Positions 1-6,310 of a stretch of 6,675 nt of DNA are shown piece after piece (within the stretch, counting starts at the first letter, position 1; every line of letters starts with the position of its first letter). The notes under the pieces were generated by a model. The model saw only the letters and a program-made list of their open reading frames with translations, did not search any database and was not told the DNA's origin. The DNA comes from Bacteroidota bacterium. GTDB taxonomy: Bacteria > Bacteroidota > Bacteroidia > Bacteroidales > Marinifilaceae. The stretch is from positions 1 through 6,675 of the forward strand of contig JAEXFF010000396.1 in NCBI GenBank assembly GCA_023400335.1, read 5' to 3'. A program made the position numbers and the translations under genes.

Positions 1-390
1 TGTATGAAGTATGAGTTGCAACAGATGCTGCGATAGGGAGGCGAAGGTTATGCAATTGTGAACTGTTCATCGATTGGTGGCCTGATCGGTCTCCGGGGCC
101 GTGCGGCTTACCATGCTTCGAAACATGGATTACTAGGACTGACAAAATGTGCGGCTCTTGAATATGCAACACGGGGCATCCGTATAAATGCTGTCTGTCC
201 GGCGACGATAGAGACGCCAATGGTGGAAAAGATGCTGGAGACAGGAGCAATTAAAGAAGTAGCTGAACCTATCGGACGTTTCGGACGTCCTGAAGAAGTG
301 GCTTCTACAGTACTTTGGCTATGCAGTCCGGCATCGGGTTTCATTCTAGGTCAGGGAATAGCTGTGGACGGCGGGTATACTATCCATTGA
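1..390 (+). pseudogene. Short-chain dehydrogenase/reductase (SDR), C-terminal part, interrupted by an in-frame TAG
   Basis: The frame ending in TGA at 388-390 encodes the C-terminal half of a classical SDR, an NAD(P)-dependent oxidoreductase expected in the cytoplasm. The catalytic residues are visible: Ser in NCSSIGG (codon 70-72), then Tyr (109-111) and Lys (121-123) in YHASK. The Ser-Tyr distance of 13 residues matches FabG-type enzymes. The substrate-loop motif NAVCPATIETPM, GRFGRPEEVA and the terminal DGGYTIH are also typical. The same frame continues to the window edge as CMKYELQQMLR, which fits the helix before the Ser strand, but a TAG at 34-36 splits it. The stop sits where homologues usually have Gln or Lys, so one C-to-T change could explain it. 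A GTG at 58 could start a 110-residue remnant, but that would lack the cofactor-binding fold. The Rossmann part lies outside the window, and the substrate cannot be inferred. A base-call error would restore an intact gene. Confidence 0.75.
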
Positions 391-418
391 AGTTCTCTGG
401 ATATGTGTGAAAATTAGC

Positions 419-451
419 AAACAGACAGAGCAAGCTGCTCCGTCTGTTTTT
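419..451 (+). terminator. Intrinsic terminator after the SDR gene
   Basis: The left arm (419-432) and right arm (436-449) pair over 13 of 14 positions around a 3-base AGC loop. The single mismatch is A427 against C441. The core pairs are ACAGAC with GTCTGT and GAGCA with TGCTC. A run of five T (447-451) overlaps and follows the 3' arm. It lies 29 bases after the SDR stop and separates that gene from the redox operon downstream. Confidence 0.85.
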
Positions 452-537
452 GTATGGCGCAGATACCGAACTGCAGGAATCTGTAATTCGGGTATATTTT
501 CCGGTAATTTATCTACAAAAAGAAAAAATCGACGGTT

Positions 538-545
538 TATCTTTG
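538..545 (+). promoter_or_regulatory. Probable Bacteroidota -7 promoter element for the redox operon
   Basis: TATCTTTG fits the Bacteroidota -7 consensus TAnnTTTG exactly and is the same octamer seen before prfC. No clear TTTG -33 element is present about 20 bases upstream, where the sequence is A-rich, so recognition may be weak or need an activator. Transcription would start near 550-555, giving a leader of about 130 bases before the ATG at 682. Confidence 0.5.
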
Positions 546-593
546 TATTCGTAAAATCAGCTTTCTGAAAAAGAACAGTGATACAGGATAATG

Positions 594-617
594 TCCGCTC
601 GAAAAAAAGAAAGCGGA
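594..617 (+). other. Small stem-loop in the leader of the redox operon
   Basis: TCCGCT (594-599) pairs perfectly with AGCGGA (612-617) around a purine-rich 12-base loop. It would lie in the transcribed leader if the promoter at 538-545 is used. There is no T-run after it, so it is not an intrinsic terminator. It could be a chance hairpin or a leader control element. I recognise no known riboswitch. Confidence 0.25.
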
Positions 618-681
618 AGTGTGTGGCTTTGATAGGAAGTGTTCGTCCGGTAATCTGATATAATCTCGATAATATAAAACT

Positions 682-2184
682 ATGTTGCGAAAGATAAGAA
701 TTATTTTTGCAGTTATCTGTTTTACGCTGATCACGCTATTGTTCCTCGATTTTACGGGGACATTACATGCATGTTTGGGATGGCTGGCGAAAATTCAGTT
801 TTTGCCGGCTGTGCTGGCTTTAAATGCAGGGATCATCATTTTACTGATAACATTGACTCTTATTTTCGGACGGGTATACTGTTCGGTAATTTGTCCGTTG
901 GGGGTATTTCAGGATGCAGTGTCGTGGCTCAGCGGACGGCGGAAGAAGAAAAAGTACCGCTTTTCGTATTCACCTGCCCTCAGAGGGTTGCGCTACGGAG
1001 TGCTGGGATTATTTGTCGCTGCTGTGGTGGCGGGTATCGGCCCGGCAATAGCGTTGCTTGCTCCATATAGCGCTTATGGACGGATGGTGCAGAATTTACT
1101 GGCACCGCTCTGGCAGGGCGGAAATAATCTGCTGGCTTACTTTGCCGAACAGGCGGACAGTTATGCTTTTTACCGGACGGAAATATGGTTGCGGAGTCTA
1201 CCGACATTTGTTGTTGCTGCTGTCAGTTTCGTGTTTATCGTTATTTTAGCCTGGCGCAACGGACGGACATATTGTAATACGGTTTGTCCGGTGGGGACTG
1301 TATTGGGAGCGATAGCCCGGTATTCATGGCTGAAACCGGTGGTCGATTCATCGAAATGCAACGGCTGCGGATTGTGCGCCCGCAGTTGTAAGGCTGCCTG
1401 CATCGATCCGGAGAAACATGCAGTAGACTACAGTCGCTGTGTAAGCTGTATGGACTGTATCAGCAAGTGCCGTCAGGGGGCAATCCGTTATGTACATCCT
1501 CATAGGCCGGCAAATAACGAAAGGCCCGGCAGGCAGGCCCGGCAAGGGCAAATTAATAATGCCCGGAGGAGTTTTCTGACCAGTACGGCTTTGTTGGCTG
1601 CGGCTTCGTTGGTGAAAGCCCAGGAAAAGAAGGTAGATGGAGGTCTTGCCGTAATTGTGGACAAGAAAATTCCAAAGCGGACCACCCCAATCGTCCCGCC
1701 GGGAGCACGGAGCTTACAGAATATGGCTACGCATTGCACAGGCTGCCAGTTATGCGTATCGGTATGTCCGAACCAGGTCTTGCGTCCGTCTGCGAGCTGG
1801 ACCAAACTAATGCAGCCGGAAGTGTCGTACGAACGGGGCTATTGCCGTCCGGAATGCACAAAGTGTTCAGAAGTATGTCCGGCGGGTGCGATCCTGCAAA
1901 TCACAGCCGCCGATAAATCAGCGATTCAAGTGGGACATGCGGTGTGGGTGAAAAAAAATTGCGTCCCGCTTAGCGATGGTGTGGAATGCGGGAATTGTGC
2001 CCGGCATTGTCCGACCGGAGCGATCATAATGGTACCTTCAGATCCGGAGACACCGGAATCGCCGAAGATACCTGTCGTGAATGAGGAACGCTGCATCGGC
2101 TGCGGGGCTTGTGAGAACCTATGCCCTGCCCGTCCGTTCAGTGCTATCTATGTGGAAGGACACGTCCGGCATCGTATGATTTAA
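682..2184 (+). CDS. NapH-NapG-like fusion: membrane polyferredoxin with six [4Fe-4S] motifs
   Basis: This 500-residue protein probably carries electrons between the quinone pool and a periplasmic partner. Four membrane segments (about 7-25, 41-62, 104-127, 174-191) flank the basic cytoplasmic loop RRKKKKYR (86-93). CX3CP motifs follow segments 2 and 4 (C67/C71 and C198/C202), as in NapH. Two ferredoxin motifs come next: C226/229/232/236 and C253/256/259/263. RRSFL (295-299) and a short hydrophobic stretch (301-313) then introduce a second half with four more motifs: C352/355/358/362, C388/392/395/399, C427/436/439/443 and C471/474/477/481. The spacings CX3CX2CX3CP and CX8CX2CX3CP are those of NapG/MauM ferredoxins, which are Tat-exported. 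The ATG at 682 is fixed by an in-frame TAA at 670-672, with no clear ribosome site. The aldo/keto reductase gene follows after 17 bases, so the two are probably one operon. No nitrate reductase gene is visible, so a Nap role is not implied. The family call is secure; the electron partner is inferred. Confidence 0.93.
   Translation: MLRKIRIIFAVICFTLITLLFLDFTGTLHACLGWLAKIQFLPAVLALNAGIIILLITLTLIFGRVYCSVICPLGVFQDAVSWLSGRRKKKKYRFSYSPALRGLRYGVLGLFVAAVVAGIGPAIALLAPYSAYGRMVQNLLAPLWQGGNNLLAYFAEQADSYAFYRTEIWLRSLPTFVVAAVSFVFIVILAWRNGRTYCNTVCPVGTVLGAIARYSWLKPVVDSSKCNGCGLCARSCKAACIDPEKHAVDYSRCVSCMDCISKCRQGAIRYVHPHRPANNERPGRQARQGQINNARRSFLTSTALLAAASLVKAQEKKVDGGLAVIVDKKIPKRTTPIVPPGARSLQNMATHCTGCQLCVSVCPNQVLRPSASWTKLMQPEVSYERGYCRPECTKCSEVCPAGAILQITAADKSAIQVGHAVWVKKNCVPLSDGVECGNCARHCPTGAIIMVPSDPETPESPKIPVVNEERCIGCGACENLCPARPFSAIYVEGHVRHRMI
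1561..1620 (+). other. Internal twin-arginine-like segment inside the NapH-NapG fusion
   Basis: Residues 294-313 read A-RRSFL, then a short, weakly hydrophobic Ala/Leu stretch, then VKA before QEKK. This has the shape of a Tat signal: an RRxFL motif, a modest h-region and a V-x-A signal-peptidase-like end. It sits exactly where an NapG signal peptide would fall if napH and napG had fused. The four upstream membrane segments put this point on the cytoplasmic side, so export of the second half is topologically possible. Whether it is used, cleaved or merely a relic cannot be told from sequence. Confidence 0.6.
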
Positions 2185-2201
2185 TTCTCAAATGAAAGGT
2201 C

Positions 2202-3602
2202 ATGAATGAAATAAGTAACAGGAATAAACAGGATATTTCCCGGCGGGATTTCCTGAAGATTGTTGGCATTAGTACGGCAACCGCTACAGCAGCCTTGGCA
2301 GGTTGCGACCTGAAGCACAATCCGGTTTCAGGTAGTCATACGGCCCAGGACAACATTCCGGCCGACCGCATGACTTACCGTACGAATCCGAAGAACGGGG
2401 AAAAGGTATCGTTGTTGGGTTACGGCTGCATGCGCTGGCCAACCCTGCCGGCACCCGGTGGTGACGGCAATGTGATCGATCAGGACGCAGTGAATGAATT
2501 GATCGATTATGCAATAGCACATGGAGTGACATATTTCGATACGTCACCCGTTTACGTGCAGGGTTGGTCAGAGAAATCGACCGGAATTGCTCTGAAACGG
2601 CATCCGCGCAGCCAGTTTCTGGTGGCGACGAAACTGTCGAATTTCTCCAATTATACCCGCGAAAATTCGGTAGCCATGTATCGGCAGTCGTTCACAGATT
2701 TGCAGGTGGATTATATCGATTATTATCTGTTGCATTCTATCGGTAACGGTGGCATTGAGACTTTCCGCTCACGTTATATCGACAACGGGATGGTAGATTT
2801 TCTGATGGAGGAACGCCGGGCGGGACGTATTCGTAATTTAGGCTTTTCGTTTCACGGAACGGTGGAGGTTTTCGACGAGGTATTGGCAATGCATGAACAG
2901 GTGCATTGGGATTTTGTGCAGATTCAGCTGAATTATGTAGACTGGCGGCATGCTTCAGGCAATAATGTAAATGCAGATTATTTATACAGAGAACTCGAAA
3001 AGCGGAATATTCCCGTTGTGATTATGGAACCTTTGCTGGGCGGAAGGCTTTCGAATGTGCCGGACCATATCGTATCGCGTCTGAAACAGAGACGGCCGGA
3101 CAACAGCGTGGCTTCGTGGGCTTTCCGGTTTGCCGGTTCACCTGCAAAGGTGCTGACGGTATTGAGCGGCATGACTTATATGGAACATTTGCAGGATAAT
3201 ATCCGTACTTTTTCGCCCCTTGATCCCCTGACGGAAGAGGAGGAAAAATTCCTGGCACAGACTGCCGATTTGATGATGCAATATCCGACAATTCCGTGCA
3301 ACGACTGCAAGTATTGTATGCCCTGCCCTTACGGCATTGACATTCCGGCCGTCCTGCTGCATTACAATAAATGTGTCAATGAAGGAAATCTGCCGGCCTC
3401 TTCACAAGAAGAGCATTACCGGCAGGCCCGCCGGGCATTCCTCATCGGATACGACCGCAGTGTGCCCCGGCTCAGACAGGCAAACCACTGTATCGGTTGC
3501 GGGCAATGTGTACACCATTGCCCGCAGAGTATCGATATACCGAAAGAATTGCAACGGATAGATACTTTTGCAGAATACTTAAAACAGGGAACTTTAGGCT
3601 AA
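2202..3602 (+). CDS. Tat-targeted lipoprotein aldo/keto reductase with two C-terminal [4Fe-4S] motifs
   Basis: This 466-residue protein begins with a Tat signal, SRRDFLK (13-19), and a lipobox LAGC (32-35). It is therefore expected to be exported folded and lipid-anchored through C35, facing the periplasm. The aldo/keto reductase barrel (about 58-340) keeps the catalytic tetrad: D113 and Y118 in FDTSPVY, K144 in VATK and H178 in YYLLH. SGM (322-324) with N333 matches the cofactor-binding end of the barrel. The C-terminus adds two cluster motifs: C366/369/372/375 (CX2CX2CX2CP, then YGIDIP) and C430/433/436/440 (CX2CX2CX3CP). This architecture is known among ferredoxin-tailed aldo/keto reductases (COG1453-like, from memory). 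The ATG at 2202 is the start that includes the full Tat signal; an AAAGG at 2195-2199 is unusually close to it. The gene follows the membrane polyferredoxin by 17 bases, suggesting electrons pass between them. The substrate is unknown. The odd point is a nicotinamide-type fold outside the cytoplasm. Confidence 0.93.
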   Translation: MNEISNRNKQDISRRDFLKIVGISTATATAALAGCDLKHNPVSGSHTAQDNIPADRMTYRTNPKNGEKVSLLGYGCMRWPTLPAPGGDGNVIDQDAVNELIDYAIAHGVTYFDTSPVYVQGWSEKSTGIALKRHPRSQFLVATKLSNFSNYTRENSVAMYRQSFTDLQVDYIDYYLLHSIGNGGIETFRSRYIDNGMVDFLMEERRAGRIRNLGFSFHGTVEVFDEVLAMHEQVHWDFVQIQLNYVDWRHASGNNVNADYLYRELEKRNIPVVIMEPLLGGRLSNVPDHIVSRLKQRRPDNSVASWAFRFAGSPAKVLTVLSGMTYMEHLQDNIRTFSPLDPLTEEEEKFLAQTADLMMQYPTIPCNDCKYCMPCPYGIDIPAVLLHYNKCVNEGNLPASSQEEHYRQARRAFLIGYDRSVPRLRQANHCIGCGQCVHHCPQSIDIPKELQRIDTFAEYLKQGTLG

Positions 3603-3686
3603 CGGATCCAACCGAATTATTATACTTGGGAAATCATCCGCGGGCGATGGTTAACGAAAAATGTTTATACATTTAATAGACGTCAT

Positions 3687-3712
3687 GTGACTGATCGATA
3701 CAAATCAGTCAC
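3687..3712. repeat. Perfect 9-bp inverted repeat after the redox operon
   Basis: GTGACTGAT (3687-3695) and ATCAGTCAC (3704-3712) are exact reverse complements separated by eight bases. The stem lies 84 bases after the aldo/keto reductase stop. No T-run follows on either strand, so it is not a standard intrinsic terminator. It could stabilise the 3' end of the operon mRNA or be a binding site for a dimeric protein. Its identity is not known. Confidence 0.6.
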
Positions 3713-3906
3713 CACAAAATCCGGTTTTATCCGGGAATCTGATTACGGGTAAAGGCAGCTATGGTACCGAGGATCAATTTTCATCTCCCTCCTCGACAAT
3801 AAATGATTGTTATAGTTTTAAAAGCTATGATTAATATAACTTCAAACTATACCCTTCTTATAAACGGCAAAAACTCCAAGTTTCGTGAACACGACCAATT
3901 TTTTCT

Positions 3907-3932
3907 GAACGTTTACAAATACGTTCTTTTTT
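3907..3932 (+). terminator. Weak intrinsic terminator-like hairpin
   Basis: GAACGT (3907-3912) pairs with ACGTTC (3921-3926) around an 8-base loop and is followed at once by six T (3927-3932). The 6-bp stem is short, so efficiency is doubtful. It points rightward. It could end read-through from the redox operon or an unannotated short transcript starting after 3602. Confidence 0.4.
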
Positions 3933-3956
3933 CAAAGAGTATGTAGATAAACAGGT

Positions 3957-3964
3957 TAATTTTG
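3957..3964 (+). promoter_or_regulatory. Possible orphan Bacteroidota -7 promoter element
   Basis: TAATTTTG matches TAnnTTTG exactly. No good -33 TTTG is seen upstream. It lies just after the hairpin at 3907-3932 and about 300 bases before prfC. It could drive a small non-coding RNA across 3970-4150 or a second, longer prfC transcript. In AT-rich DNA such a match can also arise by chance. Confidence 0.3.
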
Positions 3965-4032
3965 CAATTTTAAGGAAAGTGCAGAATGTTCATCCGGAGT
4001 ATTTCTGATACTTCTATTATTTCTAAAAAGAA

Positions 4033-4061
4033 AAGGGATAGTACTCATTCTGTCTACCCTT
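4033..4061 (+). other. Bulged stem-loop upstream of prfC
   Basis: AAGGGATAG (4033-4041) pairs with CTACCCTT (4054-4061) as eight base pairs with one bulged A and a 12-base loop. It lies downstream of the -7-like element at 3957-3964 and would be inside any RNA made from it. There is no T-run, so it is not an obvious terminator. Its function is unknown. Confidence 0.3.
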
Positions 4062-4157
4062 AACTTCTCCCTATTCTGCTTATAGTCTATAAAAAGCATA
4101 TCGAAAAGCAATATCTAATTTTCCGAACGACCAATCTCTTACCTTATTCCTCTCTAT

Positions 4158-4191
4158 TTTGCCGATATTCTGCAAATTCTTTGTATCTTTG
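4158..4191 (+). promoter_or_regulatory. Bacteroidota-type promoter of prfC
   Basis: TATCTTTG (4184-4191), followed by CACC, is a textbook -7 element of this phylum. A TTTG at 4158-4161 sits 22 bases upstream, slightly beyond the usual spacing of about 19-21, as the -33 element. Transcription should begin near 4196-4200, giving a leader of about 60-65 bases. This position also rules out the TTG at 4181 as a start codon for prfC. Confidence 0.8.
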
Positions 4192-4261
4192 CACCCATTT
4201 AATCAATAAGAATTTTAGCGAATTATCAGAAATCAACATTTATTCTATCAATGTTTGCCCT

Positions 4262-5839
4262 ATGGGATTTAAAGAAGAAATAGACAGAAGAAGAACTTTT
4301 GGGATTATCAGTCACCCGGATGCCGGGAAAACTACACTTACAGAGAAATTATTGTTATTCGGAGGGGCTATCCACGTAGCCGGTGCTGTAAAATCCAACA
4401 AAATAAAGAAAACAGCTACTTCCGATTTTATGGAAATCGAACGGCAAAGAGGTATTTCTGTTGCCACTTCCGTTATGGGCTTTGAATACAATGGAACAAA
4501 AATCAATATTCTCGATACTCCCGGACACCAGGACTTTGCCGAAGACACTTTCCGCACCCTTACAGCCTGCGACAGTGTCATTATCGTAATCGATGCTGCC
4601 AAAGGAGTAGAAACCCAAACCAGAAAACTGATGCAAGTATGCCGGATGAGAAAAACGCCCGTTATTGTGTTTATCAATAAACTGGACCGGCCGGCTCAGG
4701 ATCCTTTCGACCTTTTAGACGAAATTGAAAAAGAATTACAGATTAAAGTGAATCCCCTCAGTTGGCCTATCGGAAACGGAGATACTTTTAAAGGAGTTTA
4801 CAATATATACCGCGGAGGACTTTATTTATTTAATCCGGGAGGGCAAACATTACCGGAAGGTATTGAAATTCAGGATTTAAATTCAGGAGAACTGATCCAG
4901 CATATCGGAGAACGGGATGCCCGCATACTTTGTGAAAACCTGGAATTAATTCAAGGGGTATACCCCACACTGGAACGTAACGATTACCTGAATGCAGAAG
5001 TTGCTCCCGTGTTTTTCGGATCTGCATTAAATAATTTCGGGATTAAAGAATTATTGGATTGTTTTATTGAACTCGCTCCTTCTCCTCTTCCCCGTGAAAC
5101 AGAAGAACGGACTGTACAAGCGGAAGAAGACAGATTCACCGGTTTTGTATTTAAGATCCATGCCAATATGGACCCGAATCACCGGGATCGCATTGCGTTT
5201 GTCAAAATATGTTCCGGTATCTTCAAACGCAACACGAATTATTTACACGTAAGAAACGGGAAAATGCTGAAATTTTCGACTCCGACAGCATTCATGGCCT
5301 CTAAAAAATCCATAATTGATGAAGCTTACCCGGGAGACATCATCGGCTTGCACGATACGGGTACTTTTAAGATTGGAGACAGCCTGACAGAAGGCGAAAA
5401 ATTACACTTTAAAGGAATTCCCAGTTTTTCTCCGGAATTATTCAAATATATTGAAAATGCCGATCCGATGAAATCCAAGCAACTGGCAAAAGGCATTGAT
5501 CAATTAATGGACGAGGGCGTAGCCCAATTGTTTGTCAATCAATTTAACGGACGCAAAATAATCGGTACAGTGGGAGCCCTCCAGTTCGAAGTAATCGAAT
5601 ACCGGTTGTTACATGAATACGGAGCTTCCTGCCGCTGGGAAAGTCTGAACCTATACAAAGCTTGCTGGATCGAAGCTTTGGACAATAATGAACTGATCGA
5701 TTTTAAAAAACACAAAGCTCAATATATGGCAAAAGATAAACAGGGGCGGGACGTATTTTTGGCAGATTCCCAGTATATGTTGCACATGGCGCAGGAAAAT
5801 TATAAAAAATTAATTTTCCATTTTACCTCAGAATTTTAA
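4262..5839 (+). CDS. prfC: Peptide chain release factor 3 (RF3), translational GTPase
   Basis: RF3 is a cytoplasmic GTPase that helps remove RF1/RF2 from the ribosome after peptide release. From the ATG at 4262 the protein has 525 residues, close to the 529 of E. coli RF3, and opens with the family's usual [12 protein letters not shown]. GTPase motifs are complete: G1 HPDAGKTT (18-25), the switch region RQRGIS (61-66), G3 DTPGH (85-89) and G4 NKLD (139-142). The beta-barrel and C-terminal domains follow through to the end. The frame stays open upstream to 4181, but that TTG lies inside the promoter -7 box, before the likely transcription start, so it cannot be used. No Shine-Dalgarno is evident, as is common in this phylum. 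Codon choice is more A-rich than in the operon to the left. No strong terminator is seen in the 87 bases before the next gene, so read-through is possible. The identification is very secure. Confidence 0.97.
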   Translation: MGFKEEIDRRRTFGIISHPDAGKTTLTEKLLLFGGAIHVAGAVKSNKIKKTATSDFMEIERQRGISVATSVMGFEYNGTKINILDTPGHQDFAEDTFRTLTACDSVIIVIDAAKGVETQTRKLMQVCRMRKTPVIVFINKLDRPAQDPFDLLDEIEKELQIKVNPLSWPIGNGDTFKGVYNIYRGGLYLFNPGGQTLPEGIEIQDLNSGELIQHIGERDARILCENLELIQGVYPTLERNDYLNAEVAPVFFGSALNNFGIKELLDCFIELAPSPLPRETEERTVQAEEDRFTGFVFKIHANMDPNHRDRIAFVKICSGIFKRNTNYLHVRNGKMLKFSTPTAFMASKKSIIDEAYPGDIIGLHDTGTFKIGDSLTEGEKLHFKGIPSFSPELFKYIENADPMKSKQLAKGIDQLMDEGVAQLFVNQFNGRKIIGTVGALQFEVIEYRLLHEYGASCRWESLNLYKACWIEALDNNELIDFKKHKAQYMAKDKQGRDVFLADSQYMLHMAQENYKKLIFHFTSEF

Positions 5840-5926
5840 TTTTGAAAAATAAACAGGATAGATTAACAAAATATACAATTTTTTTTATTTCTTTGATCTA
5901 TTTAGATTTATACGAAACACTGCATT

Positions 5927-6298
5927 ATGTTACAAACTGGAAAAACATTTACACAAAAGATGTCAGTGCAACCAAAAGATACAGCAGCCGTATACGGATC
6001 AGGACATCTGGAAGTATTCGCAACTCCGGCCATGGTTGCACTGATGGAAAATACGGCGGTCCGATGTCTGGAAGGAGAACTGGAAGAGGGAGCCGACACG
6101 GTCGGTATACAAATCAATGTTCAGCATCTGAAAGCCACAGCAGTAGGCGGGCAAGTCTCCTGCCAAGCCACAATCACTCAGGTAGAAGGGAGAAAGATCA
6201 GTTTTGAAATTGAAGTATGGGACGAAAAAGGCAAAATCGGTTCTGCCTGCCATGATCGTTTTATCATAGATCCTGTAAGATTTATGGCAAAACTTTAA
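5927..6298 (+). CDS. Hotdog-fold thioesterase of the FlK (fluoroacetyl-CoA thioesterase-like) family
   Basis: This 123-residue protein has the length and layout of a single-domain hotdog acyl-CoA thioesterase. The segment VFATPAMVALME aligns with the active-site region of FlK, the Streptomyces fluoroacetyl-CoA thioesterase. T33, E41 and H67 (in VQHLKA) keep the spacing of the FlK triad Thr42/Glu50/His76: 8 and then 26 residues. The rest (QATITQVEGRKISFEIEVWD, then GSACHDRFII) fits the second half of the fold. It probably hydrolyses a short acyl-CoA in the cytoplasm. FlK-like proteins are widespread in bacteria that do not meet fluoroacetate, so a fluoroacetate role should not be assumed. The gene starts 87 bases after prfC in an AT-rich gap with only an imperfect -7-like match (TTTCTTTG, 5888-5895). 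The receiver-domain gene follows after 12 bases, so those two are likely co-transcribed. Confidence 0.85.
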   Translation: MLQTGKTFTQKMSVQPKDTAAVYGSGHLEVFATPAMVALMENTAVRCLEGELEEGADTVGIQINVQHLKATAVGGQVSCQATITQVEGRKISFEIEVWDEKGKIGSACHDRFIIDPVRFMAKL

Positions 6299-6310
6299 TC
6301 GGGCCTCCCT

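Larger units (their letters stand above)
3603..4157. other. Long intergenic stretch with no convincing gene
   Basis: I found no recognisable protein, tRNA or rRNA here on either strand. The sequence is AT-rich compared with the operon to its left. It contains a perfect inverted repeat (3687-3712), a weak terminator-like hairpin (3907-3932), a -7-like octamer (3957-3964) and a bulged hairpin (4033-4061), each listed separately. No clear intrinsic terminator lies directly after the aldo/keto reductase stop. An open but start-less frame (3691-3834) is not supported as a gene. Confidence 0.6.

Noticed and set aside
58..390. A complete 110-residue gene starting at GTG 58
   Set aside because: The SDR frame continues upstream of 58 through recognisable sequence to the window edge. 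The product would lack the cofactor-binding half, and no well-placed ribosome site precedes the GTG.
629..664. Sigma-70-like TTGATA and TATAAT boxes before the redox operon
   Set aside because: The spacer is 24 bases, too long for a standard sigma-70 promoter. Bacteroidota use a different consensus, and TATCTTTG at 538-545 fits better.
3743..3784. A 13-codon reverse-strand reading frame preceded by a purine-rich GAGGAGGGAG
   Set aside because: It is too short to support as a gene, has no reverse-strand TAnnTTTG element nearby, and strong Shine-Dalgarno use is not typical of this phylum.
3691..3834. An open frame of 47 codons in the intergenic gap with a plausible polar composition
   Set aside because: It has no ATG, GTG or TTG start, a TGA directly precedes it, and no family is recognisable. 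It could be a gene remnant, but nothing supports that.
3846..3875. A possible dif-like site in the skew-switch gap (a TATA and TTATAA pair six bases apart)
   Set aside because: Only the innermost arm bases resemble XerC/XerD sites and the outer arms do not match, so it cannot be called.
4312..4677. A 121-codon reverse-strand frame inside prfC
   Set aside because: It lies wholly within the highly conserved GTPase domain of prfC and shows no protein-family features of its own.
5868..5888. A terminator after prfC (AAAAT/ATTTT stem with a T-run)
   Set aside because: The stem is five A-T pairs only, too weak to call.
5842..6207. A 121-codon frame overlapping the thioesterase gene
   Set aside because: It is in a different frame from the FlK-like gene. 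Its second half is a low-complexity Ser/Arg/Gly shadow, and it matches no family I recognise.
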